DNA of 64,000 nt. Origin: Bacteroidota bacterium (GTDB lineage Bacteria > Bacteroidota > Ignavibacteria > Kapaibacteriales > UBA2268). Made by a program: the position numbers and the translations under genes. A model generated the notes under the pieces. It saw nothing but the letters and a program-made list of their open reading frames with translations, made no database searches and was not told the DNA's origin. This document shows, piece by piece, positions 1 through 9,056 of the stretch. Position 1 is the first letter of the stretch. Every line of letters starts with the position of its first letter. The stretch lies in NCBI GenBank assembly GCA_004322215.1, contig SCSM01000011.1:1-64000 (forward strand), read 5' to 3'.

Positions 1-2307
1 ATTTGAATAAAAAACAATACTATCGTTATACACTTTTACTTCAGTTGGATGGAAGATTACATTAAATTCAAAATACTTACCCGGATTGATAATTAATGAA
101 TTAATAGTATCAATCTTAGGTAAATCGGTTGTAAATGCAGTGTCACCCGGAATAGAATATCCTGTTAAATTCAAATCTGCATCTGTTGATAAATTCTCTA
201 TTTTCAATTTTGCCTTGATTGTATCATTACTTTTAATATCCCTTTTACCAAAAATATAATCTGCTGATGAAATCATCGGTTTGGGTTTATCCCAATCAAT
301 AATTTTAATCCAGTAAATATTATTGGGATGTATATCATCAGAATATCTCGCAAAAAACTTTTCACCAAATTTTGCAAAAGTTCTTATTATCTTACCATTG
401 TAAGGAAAATTAATATACTTCCATTTACTTTTGTTATAAATATCGTTTGCAAAGAATAATGTATCTTTAATAGCTATGTAAATTGTATCATTACTATTAT
501 ATATGCCATTATTTATTAATACCTCATAATTATTTCTTGTTTCTTTGTATGAATAAATTTTATTTATGATTCTGGTTTCAAAATCCAAAATTTCAATAGT
601 AACAAATGAATCTAAATTGTTATATAAAAACATTGCAAGTGCCGGCTTATAATCTATAGTTATTTCTTTATAATACAACAAACTGTCTGCATCTGAATAC
701 TTTTTTATTAAACTCCATGTCAAACCTTTGTCAGAAGTAAATCTTATTTCTCTTGTTGTATCAATATAATTAACACAATGAATAAGGTATGAATTTGTAT
801 CTTTTGAGTAAATGTAATTAATTAAATAATTAGAATCCTTATACATACTAATTATGTCAAATTCCGAATTGTATGTAATAATTTTTGTATAAGTTTTAAT
901 ATAAAAATAATTGGTTAATAATAAAAAATTTGAATTAGCTCTTTGTACATTTGGTATAAACCAAAATTTTGGAAATGGTGGAGTTGGTATAAAATAACTA
1001 AAGTAAAAATCAGGAATTGCTTTATATGAAAAACTCTTACCATAATCACTTGATATCATCACTACACCCTGAGTAAAGTAATTTTCACTGCTTCCAAGAT
1101 ATATTGTTTTATTGTTATCATTATAATATTTGAATTGTAAATGAAAATATTTTCTATATTCCGGACAAGTTTTGGTATCAACTACTGGTTTAAAAGTAAT
1201 CCCTTTATTAATGCTCTTGTATATAGAATTATAATATGTTCCATAATAAAAACCACAATAAAAAAAGCAAGTTGAATCATTAATAATATCAGGTAAAGTA
1301 TAATAATTGCCTCCTGAAAAATCTGATATGATATTAAAATTATTATCATTTAAATTTAATGTTAATATTAATTTTTTATTACCTACTATTATTAATTTAT
1401 TATTAACAATGGAAAAATCTTTTGGTCTGATATTAGAAGTAACATAAGTATTCTCTAATTCTGAAATATTAATTGAAGAATCTTTATTATTTACTTTATG
1501 CAAGGATAAAGTAAAATTTTTCTTATCAGAATAATATATTTCCGGAAATCTTATGAAATAAATTTCATTATTAATTAGTTTGTAATAATCAACACTATCA
1601 AAAGCAATTTCAGTAATAGTGAAATCTTGTGTTTTGTATATTTTATAACCCACTTTGGTATAAAAATAATTCGAGTCGAATTCTATCTGATAATAACTAT
1701 AATAGGATGAATCTGATATAAATTTTTTTAAATCAAAGGTATCAACTAAAGCAAGATTGATATCAAATCTTAAAAATCTTGCCGAATCTATTGCTGCAAT
1801 TAGATAATTTTTAAAAAATACAAGTGATTTTCTGTACTCATATTTATATGCATTACCTAATGGTTTCGAATACAAAGAGAATTCTTTAACTATTTTAAAA
1901 TCTTTTGATATGATTTTCAAATTACTGTCTGACCTAAAGAAATATCCCTCCGGATATTCAATTACTGCAAATACAGAATCATTTAAATCAGCCATTAATT
2001 CCCAGTTTTTTCCATTATTATTTGATGTACTTACCTGACCAATGTCATTGAAAGCAACTATTTCAGTGTCTTCAAAAAATAATTTCACCATTTTTCCTTT
2101 ATCAAAAACTCTGATTTGATTCCAACTAATAGCATCATCAAAGCTAATCAACATAGAACCGAAATCTCCAAGTGCAGCAATTGTATCGCCTTTTGTTTCG
2201 ATACTCCTGAAATTTATTATTAAGGGTTTGAATTCAAATTTGTTGGATAGTGAATAACAATTCAAAGATGCTATGCTTACTAAAAAGGATAAAATATACT
2301 TTTTCAT
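1..2307 (-). CDS. Secreted BNR-like / choice-of-anchor protein, C-terminus cut by window edge
   Basis: An open frame of 769 codons runs from an ATG at 2305-2307 to base 1 with no stop, so the gene continues to the left of the window. The first residues (MKKYILSFLVSIASLN) form a signal peptide, so the product is exported. The body has repeated phrases such as 'SNNNGKNWELM', 'SINKGITFKPV', 'SSDYGKSFSYK' and 'TSDKGLTWSLI', the Asp-box/BNR-like pattern of a beta-propeller. The last 70 or so visible residues ('IKAKLKIENLSTDADLNL ... GKYFEFNVIFHP') look like a choice-of-anchor-D/HYDIN-type immunoglobulin-like domain. Such proteins in this phylum usually finish with a T9SS sorting domain, but that part lies outside the window. 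Exact function unknown; surface or secreted location is inferred. Confidence 0.7.
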   Translation of the reverse strand, partial: MKKYILSFLVSIASLNCYSLSNKFEFKPLIINFRSIETKGDTIAALGDFGSMLISFDDAISWNQIRVFDKGKMVKLFFEDTEIVAFNDIGQVSTSNNNGKNWELMADLNDSVFAVIEYPEGYFFRSDSNLKIISKDFKIVKEFSLYSKPLGNAYKYEYRKSLVFFKNYLIAAIDSARFLRFDINLALVDTFDLKKFISDSSYYSYYQIEFDSNYFYTKVGYKIYKTQDFTITEIAFDSVDYYKLINNEIYFIRFPEIYYSDKKNFTLSLHKVNNKDSSINISELENTYVTSNIRPKDFSIVNNKLIIVGNKKLILTLNLNDNNFNIISDFSGGNYYTLPDIINDSTCFFYCGFYYGTYYNSIYKSINKGITFKPVVDTKTCPEYRKYFHLQFKYYNDNNKTIYLGSSENYFTQGVVMISSDYGKSFSYKAIPDFYFSYFIPTPPFPKFWFIPNVQRANSNFLLLTNYFYIKTYTKIITYNSEFDIISMYKDSNYLINYIYSKDTNSYLIHCVNYIDTTREIRFTSDKGLTWSLIKKYSDADSLLYYKEITIDYKPALAMFLYNNLDSFVTIEILDFETRIINKIYSYKETRNNYEVLINNGIYNSNDTIYIAIKDTLFFANDIYNKSKWKYINFPYNGKIIRTFAKFGEKFFARYSDDIHPNNIYWIKIIDWDKPKPMISSADYIFGKRDIKSNDTIKAKLKIENLSTDADLNLTGYSIPGDTAFTTDLPKIDTINSLIINPGKYFEFNVIFHPTEVKVYNDSIVFYSN

Positions 2308-2453
2308 AATAACTCCGCACTAAATGAAAAGTTGTATTAATTTATATTGCAAAAACAAATAAAAAGACAAAATGTTACAATAAATAATAAAAAAAATATT
2401 TTCCATTTTTTTTTGGGGGGGAAATCATTGATTATAAAACAGTTATAAAGATT

Positions 2454-2491
2454 AAAAAATCCCTTTCACGATAAATCCGTGAAAGGGATTT
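2454..2491 (-). terminator. Rho-independent terminator of gdhA
   Basis: A perfect 14-bp stem (2457-2470 with 2478-2491, core CCCTTTCACG) closes a 7-nt loop. On the minus strand the stem is followed by a run of six T. It lies 30 bases past the gdhA stop codon. Confidence 0.85.
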
Positions 2492-2520
2492 CTTATAATT
2501 CGTTATTTACTATTCGTTAA

Positions 2521-3810
2521 TTAAACCCATCCTCTCATCTTGCATGCCTCTGCCACTCTCGAGATTGAAATCATATAAGCTGCCTCACGCATATAGATTT
2601 TGCGGGTAAGTGCCAAATCAGATACAGCATGATATGCTACTGTCATTTTTTCATCAAGACGTTTGAGGACTTCTTCTTTTGTCCAGAAGTAATTCATGTT
2701 GCATTGAACTTGCTCAAAATAAGAACATGTTACACCGCCTGCGTTGGCAAGGAAATCGGGAATCAACCAGATATTTTTTTCTTTGATGATTTTATCTGCA
2801 TCGGGTGTAGTAGGTCCGTTTGCTCCTTCAACAATAACTTTAACGCTATTCCTGATTTTCGGTGCTGTTTCTGCATTGACCTGGTTTTCGAGTGCTGCCG
2901 GAACAAGAATGTCAACTTCCTGCTCAATCCATGCACCACCATCGAGAATTTCGAAACCAATGTCTTTTGCTTTTTGTTTGTCTATCTCACCGAACCTGTT
3001 GGTTATGTCCATCAAATGTTTGAATTGAATACCATCTGCTTTTTTATATGTGTATGATTTTTGTTCCTTCTGGTCCCAGCATGACACTGCAATTGCTTTA
3101 CCGCCAAGTTGAGAGTACATATCTAATGAGTACTGGCTTACATTTCCGAATCCCTGGAAAGCGGCAGTTGTATTTTCGATTTTTATACCCAGATGTTTCA
3201 ATGCTTCTCTCAAAGTGAAAATGACACCGTAACCGGTAGCTTCTGTTCTGCCGAGCGAGCCACCAAGTCCGACAGGTTTACCTGTAATAAAACCGGGATA
3301 TTTTGCTCCGTGGATTCTTTCGTATTCATCGAGCATCCAAAGCATGTGCTGACCTGTAGTCATCACATCGGGTGCCGGGACATCCTGTAGTGGACCTACG
3401 TTTGCGGCAAGCTGACGGATCCAGCCGCGGCAGAGTGCTTCCTGTTCGCGCATAGAAAGATTATGGGGGTCGCAAATAACTCCGCCTTTTCCGCCTCCGA
3501 GTGGAATGTCAACTACTGCTGTTTTCCAGGTCATCCACATAGCCAATGCACGGACTGTATCAATTGTTTCCTGCGGGTGGAAACGGATTCCGCCTTTGCA
3601 GGGACCTCGAGCATCGTTGTGCTGAACACGGAAACCGCGGAATACGCGGTAAGAGCCGTCGTCCATGCGAATTGGTATGTTGAAGTGATGTTCTCGGTCG
3701 GGATTACGTAACAAGTCTCTCGTTGGTTGATCTAATGATAGTTTTTGGGCAACATCATCGAATTGCTGCTGTGCCATTTTAAAAGGATTAAATGATTCAC
3801 TAACTGACAT
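2521..3810 (-). CDS. gdhA: Glutamate dehydrogenase (Glu/Leu/Phe/Val dehydrogenase family)
   Basis: Catalyses reversible oxidative deamination of glutamate to 2-oxoglutarate and ammonia in the cytoplasm. The 429-residue protein has the usual family length. The substrate-binding segment GPCKGGIRFHP (K72), K96 in MTWKTAV and the catalytic lysine K108 in PLGGGKGG are present, as are PAPDVMT and the C-terminal Rossmann glycines AFQGFGNVSQ. An AGGAG ribosome-binding site sits about 9 bases before the ATG. The gene is monocistronic: it has its own terminator, and upstream a promoter-like element with a CRP-type palindrome. Cofactor specificity cannot be read with confidence. Together with the acyl kinase cluster at 45-51 kb a catabolic role in amino acid use is plausible (inference). 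Confidence 0.95.
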   Translation of the reverse strand: MSVSESFNPFKMAQQQFDDVAQKLSLDQPTRDLLRNPDREHHFNIPIRMDDGSYRVFRGFRVQHNDARGPCKGGIRFHPQETIDTVRALAMWMTWKTAVVDIPLGGGKGGVICDPHNLSMREQEALCRGWIRQLAANVGPLQDVPAPDVMTTGQHMLWMLDEYERIHGAKYPGFITGKPVGLGGSLGRTEATGYGVIFTLREALKHLGIKIENTTAAFQGFGNVSQYSLDMYSQLGGKAIAVSCWDQKEQKSYTYKKADGIQFKHLMDITNRFGEIDKQKAKDIGFEILDGGAWIEQEVDILVPAALENQVNAETAPKIRNSVKVIVEGANGPTTPDADKIIKEKNIWLIPDFLANAGGVTCSYFEQVQCNMNYFWTKEEVLKRLDEKMTVAYHAVSDLALTRKIYMREAAYMISISRVAEACKMRGWV

Positions 3811-3954
3811 AAATAATAAACTCCTAAATTCTTAAAACTATTTTGAGCTAAAAACTCAAAGGTTTATTCAATTTTGAATAAACAAACCCTGCAATTTAAG
3901 AAAATTTATTAATATAAAATTTTGTTCCATATCCGAAAAACATCGTTATTGATA

Positions 3955-3984
3955 TAAAGATACGGAATTGTGAAATTGTTCACA
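3955..3984 (-). promoter_or_regulatory. gdhA promoter with CRP/FNR-family palindrome
   Basis: Bases 3969-3984 read TGTGA-N6-TCACA, the exact CRP-type dyad. Directly next to it on the minus strand is TATCTTTA (3955-3962), one base from the Bacteroidota -7 element TAnnTTTG. The dyad occupies the place where the -33 TTG would be expected, and no good TTG is there. This suggests a promoter that depends on, or is blocked by, a CRP/FNR-like regulator. The regulator itself is not in the window. Confidence 0.5.
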
Positions 3985-4104
3985 GGATAAAAGCGGGCTG
4001 TCTGCATGTTAAGATTATTTGTTTGGTGCGGGTGGTGAATTTTTTATAAGTTCGCAATAAGGAGTGTTGTGTTTGATGTATGAATTTTTTATTAATTGAA
4101 AGAA

Positions 4105-6855
4105 ATGGCGGTGCGTATGGATAGTGAAGGTGAAATGACGGAAAAGCCGGAATGGAGCATAGTGGTTGAGAGTATGCGGCGTACGGACCGGCAGATGTAT
4201 ATGGTGGTAGCGAGGAAACTGCTGAATGATCTGTTTGTGAGAAGGCGTGAAGGGGGGCGAGAGCTTTTCGGGAGGATAGGAGGAGAGGAAGGGAGCGGAG
4301 AGGTGAATATGCCGACGAGGAGGTGGCTGAGCGAGAATTTGTACGGACATGCTGACATGATATTCAGGGTTGGGAAGGAGCGTCTGGGGGACGCAGAGAT
4401 GATGAGAATGATAGAGAAGTGGATTAAAGAGGAGAAGTCGCATTGGTTAGAGAAGGCCCTGGTGCAGCAGAATTCTGCGATAAGCGAGGTGACAGAGGGT
4501 GTGAGGCGGTACTATTACAGCGTTGGAAGAGGAGGCAGCGAGGAGATGGAGGAGGAGACGTCGCCGGTGAAGAAGGGAATACGAGTGGCGTTGATACGGA
4601 GGTTTTTGACTGAGCAACTTGAGTTTATAAATACAGCTAAAAACTATTGCCGGATACGTGATTTTTATGATTTGCTGCAGCGGCTGATATTCCCGGGTGA
4701 GAGTCATGGTAAGGTTGGTGGGAAGAGTGCGGGATTGTTCCTTGCGTTTAAGGTGGTTGAGCGAAGCACAGAGGAGAAGGAATTGCTAGGGAGTGTGAAG
4801 GTGCCGAAGACCTGGTATATAACGAGTGACGGGATTATGAGCTTTATTTATTATAATAACCTTGAAGAGGTAATTGAGGAGAAATATAAGGATATAGATG
4901 AAATCAGGGATGAGTACCCGCATTTAATACAGGCGTTCAAGAATTCGGAGTTTCCCCCTGAGCTAAAGAACGGGCTGTCGAGGGCATTAGATGATTTATG
5001 GGATAATCCTATAATAGTGAGAAGCTCGAGTTTGCTGGAGGACAGGATGGGTTCATCGTTTGCAGGTAAGTATAAGAGTTTGTTTTTGGCGAACCAGGGA
5101 ACTAAGGAGGAGCGACTTGAGGCGTTGATGGATGCTATAGCTGAGGTATTTGCTTCGACGTTTGGACCTGACCCGATCGGATACAGGATTGAGAGGGGCT
5201 TGCTGGATTTCAATGAGGAGATGGGTATAATGATACAGGAGGTTGTGGGCAAAAGAATCGGGAGGTATTTCTTCCCTGCTTTTGCGGGAGCGGCGTTCAG
5301 TAATAATGAGTTCAGGTGGTCACCGAGGATTAAGAGGGATGACGGTTTGATAAGGATGGTAGCAGGATTGGGAACGAGGGCTGTTGACAGGGTTTCGAGC
5401 GAGTATCCAATATTGATTGTGCCGGGGCAGCCGGATTTGAAGGTGAATCTGAGTTTTGAGGAGATGGTGCGGTACTCGCCAAAGAATATAGATGTGCTGA
5501 ATCTGGAAACTAATTCGTTTGAGACGGTTTCAATAAGCAGGTTGCTGAATGAGATTGGGAATGAGTTTCCAATGCTTAATGAAATATTTTCGATTCAGGA
5601 GGAGAGACATTTGAAAAGTCCTGTCGGACTAGGTATTGACACGAGGAAGGACGAGGTAGTCGTAACATTTGACAATATGGTGAGAAATACTGATTACCTG
5701 AATAAAGTGCATGGATTGCTGAAGGTGCTGAGGAAAAAACTTGGAACACCGGTTGATATTGAGTTTGCATGTGACGGGGATAATTTGTATTTACTTCAAT
5801 GCAGACCCCAGAGTTCGACCAAGGACAGTGTGTCGGCAGTGATACCAAGAGATATACCCGAAGACAGAATTCTTTTTACAGCAAATAAATATGTGTCGAA
5901 TGGGATTGTACCAGATATTAATTACATCGTTTATGTTGACCCGGTGAATTACGGAAAACATGAGCTTCATAACCTGAAAGCAATCGGAAGATACATCGGA
6001 AAGATTAATCAATTATTACCGAAGAAAAGATTTGTGCTGATGGGACCCGGAAGATGGGGAAGCCGCGATGACATACGGCTTGGTGTAAACGTTACGTATT
6101 CGGATATTAATAATACGGCAGTGCTAATCGAGATAGCTAAACAGAAGGGAAATTACACTCCCGATTTATCTTTCGGCACTCATTTTTTCCAGGATTTGGT
6201 CGAGACTTCGATTCGCTATCTGCCACTCTATCCTGACGAAAAAGGAATAATTTTTAATGAGAGGTTTTTAAATAGCAGCGAAAATATTTTGAGCAGGATT
6301 TTGCCCGAATCGTCATATCTTGCAGATACAATTAAAATAATAAATATTCCAGAAGTAACTAACGGATTGGTTTTGCGTTTGCTGATGAATGCGGACGAGG
6401 AAGAAGCAGTAGCAATTCTGACTCAACCCTCTGCCATACCGATTTATAACACTTCGACTTTGCTTCAGAAAGAGAATTTATTCAATGAGCCGCTTCACTG
6501 GAGATTGCACATAGCGGATTTGATTGCATCGAAGCTGGATGAGAAGCTATTCGGTGTGAAAGCGGTTTACCTGTTCGGGACTGTTTTCAATCTTGCTGCT
6601 GGAGCAAATTCCGATATTGACCTGCTTGTTCATTTTACAGGCAATAATGAGCAAAGGGAGCGCGTCTGGGCTTGGTTCGAGGGTTGGAACCATTCGCTGA
6701 GTGAAATCAATTATATTCAGTCCGGATACAAGCTGCCGAATATTCTGGATATTCATATAGCTACAGACAAAGACATCGAAGAGAAGGAATATTACAGGGA
6801 TTTGATTAATCCTAAGAAACGAATGTCGAAAAAATTGAGAATGAACAGCGATTGA
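4105..6855 (+). CDS. PEP/pyruvate-binding-domain protein with C-terminal nucleotidyltransferase domain
   Basis: About 916 residues from ATG 4105; a TTG at 4096 is also possible and no clear ribosome-binding site decides it. Residues about 195-330 match the ATP-binding domain of PEP synthase/pyruvate phosphate dikinase: HGKVGGKSAGL near 203 and IIVRSSSLLEDRMGSSFAGK near 304. Residues about 640-780 hold the segment GPGRWGSRDDIRLGV. The swivelling phosphohistidine domain and the PEP-binding barrel of true PEP synthases are absent. Near the C-terminus G825-T826 followed by D837-x-D839 (GANSDIDLLVHF) is a minimal nucleotidyltransferase motif. It stands alone on the plus strand among minus-strand genes. 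Such proteins occur in related bacteria but I know of no proven function. Codon use changes markedly along the gene. 'PEP synthase' should not be assigned. Confidence 0.75.
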   Translation: MAVRMDSEGEMTEKPEWSIVVESMRRTDRQMYMVVARKLLNDLFVRRREGGRELFGRIGGEEGSGEVNMPTRRWLSENLYGHADMIFRVGKERLGDAEMMRMIEKWIKEEKSHWLEKALVQQNSAISEVTEGVRRYYYSVGRGGSEEMEEETSPVKKGIRVALIRRFLTEQLEFINTAKNYCRIRDFYDLLQRLIFPGESHGKVGGKSAGLFLAFKVVERSTEEKELLGSVKVPKTWYITSDGIMSFIYYNNLEEVIEEKYKDIDEIRDEYPHLIQAFKNSEFPPELKNGLSRALDDLWDNPIIVRSSSLLEDRMGSSFAGKYKSLFLANQGTKEERLEALMDAIAEVFASTFGPDPIGYRIERGLLDFNEEMGIMIQEVVGKRIGRYFFPAFAGAAFSNNEFRWSPRIKRDDGLIRMVAGLGTRAVDRVSSEYPILIVPGQPDLKVNLSFEEMVRYSPKNIDVLNLETNSFETVSISRLLNEIGNEFPMLNEIFSIQEERHLKSPVGLGIDTRKDEVVVTFDNMVRNTDYLNKVHGLLKVLRKKLGTPVDIEFACDGDNLYLLQCRPQSSTKDSVSAVIPRDIPEDRILFTANKYVSNGIVPDINYIVYVDPVNYGKHELHNLKAIGRYIGKINQLLPKKRFVLMGPGRWGSRDDIRLGVNVTYSDINNTAVLIEIAKQKGNYTPDLSFGTHFFQDLVETSIRYLPLYPDEKGIIFNERFLNSSENILSRILPESSYLADTIKIINIPEVTNGLVLRLLMNADEEEAVAILTQPSAIPIYNTSTLLQKENLFNEPLHWRLHIADLIASKLDEKLFGVKAVYLFGTVFNLAAGANSDIDLLVHFTGNNEQRERVWAWFEGWNHSLSEINYIQSGYKLPNILDIHIATDKDIEEKEYYRDLINPKKRMSKKLRMNSD

Positions 6856-6861
6856 AATAAT

Positions 6862-6899
6862 TCTGATTCCTTAGATAAAATCCAGCAAGGATTATCAGA
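6862..6899 (+). other. Imperfect hairpin after the PEP-binding protein gene
   Basis: TCTGATTCCTT (6862-6872) pairs with 6887-6899, leaving a 2-nt bulge. There is no T run, so it is at best a weak or factor-dependent terminator. Confidence 0.3.
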
Positions 6900-7004
6900 T
6901 TCAAATGATGGCAGAGTATTATAGGAAGAAGAAGAAGTTAAAAGACCTGATTAATGGATAAAATAATCAATTAATTCTACTCTATTATCATAAGAATTTT
7001 CAAA

Positions 7005-9056
7005 TTAATCTAAAAAGGGCCATCCGACTGATATTCGGAAATTACCATCTAACTGCGGGTAGTAAGGTACGTAGTAATAACCTTGTGATAAAATATTTTC
7101 ATAGGTGAGTTTCAAGTAAGCCACACCCAGACGGGCTTCAGCGAATAAATCCAAACTGAGTGGTTTTGCTAAACTTGTAGTTGAATTCGGTAAATATTTT
7201 CTACCGATTGATACATATTGTTCACCCTTCATTTCACCTATAAAACCGAATGAAGTACCTAATCTTAATACACTCTTACCTGCAATGATTTCATAATAGC
7301 CACGAATGCCTGCAATGAAATCAGGGAAACGGTAATCATTTGAATCGTTTGTCCTGCTCAGATATCCCTGACCCCATATAGATATATTTATGTTACCGAA
7401 AATAATAAAGCCAAGGTTAGCATAAAGTCCAAGCACAGTTCTTTTGTTTTCGCTGTAACTTTTATAAACTGTGTGTGAATCAATTGTTTCAGCATAAGTC
7501 AAAATTGGATTATCTACATTTCTGTAAAAAGCACCAATCGAAATATTAATTGGTTGCGTTTTATATCTTAATTCAGCTAAACCGAGAAAATGTTTTTCAT
7601 TCGATAAATTTAATCCTTCTGAAGGAGTTGGAAATCTGCTTGCGATAGACAAATCTCCGATTAATTCAAGTTCATTAGCTAAGGAAAGTACTGCTTTGGC
7701 ACCGGTTGAAAGGGCTGTTTTTCCAGCAAAAGTTGTGAATCTCAAACCCCCGCTAATTTTTATATTTTTTACCGGTTCGAATAATCCGTGTGCAAAAGCT
7801 GATAAAGATATATCATTCAATTCGTCAAAATAATATGTTTGTGGAAGAACATCATATTCAACATCACCACCAACTCTAAGCTGAAATGTCCTGAAGAAAT
7901 CCTGCTCGTATTTGGCTGTGGCTCCCATATAATGACTTGTGTGATTGATTATGTTAACAGTATCGGTTAAATTCACAAACAAATCCTTTGAACGGTAATT
8001 ATCCCATTCGGAATTTGAAAAATATATAGAACCTGATAATGTAGATGATGAATCCTTATCGAGTAATGAAGTATAAGTTAATGTCAGGTCATGCCTGAAA
8101 ACTCTTTCATTCAGATTTTCAAATTTCACTCTTGCATAAACATTATCATAAATATCAGAAGAATAAATGACATCAACACCCCCGTTTGTTCCATATCCGT
8201 GATTTGTATAATTTTCAACAAATGAGATGCTTGTATAATCAGAAGGATTCCATCGTAATAAAGTTCTGACATTCCAGTCCTGAAGCCATGAATTTGCATA
8301 TCTACCGGTTGCAGTCATTGTCCTGAAACCAAAGGTAAAATTCCAGTTTTTAATAAAATTCTGGCTATAAATTCCATCGGCGGAAATAAAATCATAACCT
8401 GCCTGAGAATACCAGAGCCGTGTATAAGGTTTCTTCGTATTATACCTGATTTCCTGCAAATTGATTGAAGCTCCTGAAGAATTATCAGATATAATAACAG
8501 CATCAGAGCCAACCAGAACTTCTGCCTGCTCCATAAATTCCGGGGTTAATTGTTCTATATTCAATGAACCGTACTCAAGGTCTTTATATGGTCTATTATT
8601 AAATTGAAATGAAATATCTTTAGGAGAAGAACCGAATAAAGAAAGATGGCGGTAGGTCCCTATTCCATCGAGAGACAAAGGAAAAGCCGGTAAATTGAAT
8701 TGCAGAATATCAAAAAGTGTATTATAATTGTGAAACCGAATATTTTCCTTCCGAATAGATTTATAGATTTCGTTATTAATAACAAAAGCTCTCCCATGTG
8801 ATATTAAAGGTACATTCGGAGGTATAGTATCTATCGATTCAACTTTGACAGAATCAGGATTAAATTTTCCCTGCTTAACCTTTTCAAAATAGATTTGAAG
8901 CGAATCTTCAGGTAGGTTCAGCTTTTTCAGTTTATTCAAAATAATAATATCTTCAGGATTTGTCTGTGCAAACAAAGCAAAATTATTATTACAAAAAAAA
9001 GTAATAAGTAAAAAAGTAATCTCTGGAATTATAAATTTATTTTTCAGAATTTTCAT
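7005..9056 (-). CDS. TonB-dependent-receptor-like outer membrane beta-barrel protein
   Basis: 683 residues with an N-terminal signal peptide ending near ALFAQT. Residues about 85-200 resemble a receptor plug: '[16 protein letters not shown]', '[19 protein letters not shown]' and '[15 protein letters not shown]'. The remainder alternates polar and aromatic residues in the manner of transmembrane beta-strands and turns. No carboxypeptidase-like N-terminal domain and no convincing TonB box were seen. The start overlaps the end of gyrA by 20 bases, so the two are probably co-transcribed and translationally coupled. Substrate unknown. It could equally be described as a putative porin. Confidence 0.7.
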   Translation of the reverse strand: MKILKNKFIIPEITFLLITFFCNNNFALFAQTNPEDIIILNKLKKLNLPEDSLQIYFEKVKQGKFNPDSVKVESIDTIPPNVPLISHGRAFVINNEIYKSIRKENIRFHNYNTLFDILQFNLPAFPLSLDGIGTYRHLSLFGSSPKDISFQFNNRPYKDLEYGSLNIEQLTPEFMEQAEVLVGSDAVIISDNSSGASINLQEIRYNTKKPYTRLWYSQAGYDFISADGIYSQNFIKNWNFTFGFRTMTATGRYANSWLQDWNVRTLLRWNPSDYTSISFVENYTNHGYGTNGGVDVIYSSDIYDNVYARVKFENLNERVFRHDLTLTYTSLLDKDSSSTLSGSIYFSNSEWDNYRSKDLFVNLTDTVNIINHTSHYMGATAKYEQDFFRTFQLRVGGDVEYDVLPQTYYFDELNDISLSAFAHGLFEPVKNIKISGGLRFTTFAGKTALSTGAKAVLSLANELELIGDLSIASRFPTPSEGLNLSNEKHFLGLAELRYKTQPINISIGAFYRNVDNPILTYAETIDSHTVYKSYSENKRTVLGLYANLGFIIFGNINISIWGQGYLSRTNDSNDYRFPDFIAGIRGYYEIIAGKSVLRLGTSFGFIGEMKGEQYVSIGRKYLPNSTTSLAKPLSLDLFAEARLGVAYLKLTYENILSQGYYYVPYYPQLDGNFRISVGWPFLD

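Noticed and set aside
4015-4443. 142-residue minus-strand frame opposite the start of the PEP-binding gene
   Set aside because: Composition is His/Pro/Ser-rich as expected from the antisense of a purine-rich gene; no ribosome-binding site.
6905-6961. 18-codon ORF MMAEYYRKKKKLKDLING after the PEP-binding gene
   Set aside because: No ribosome-binding site, low complexity and no support beyond being open.
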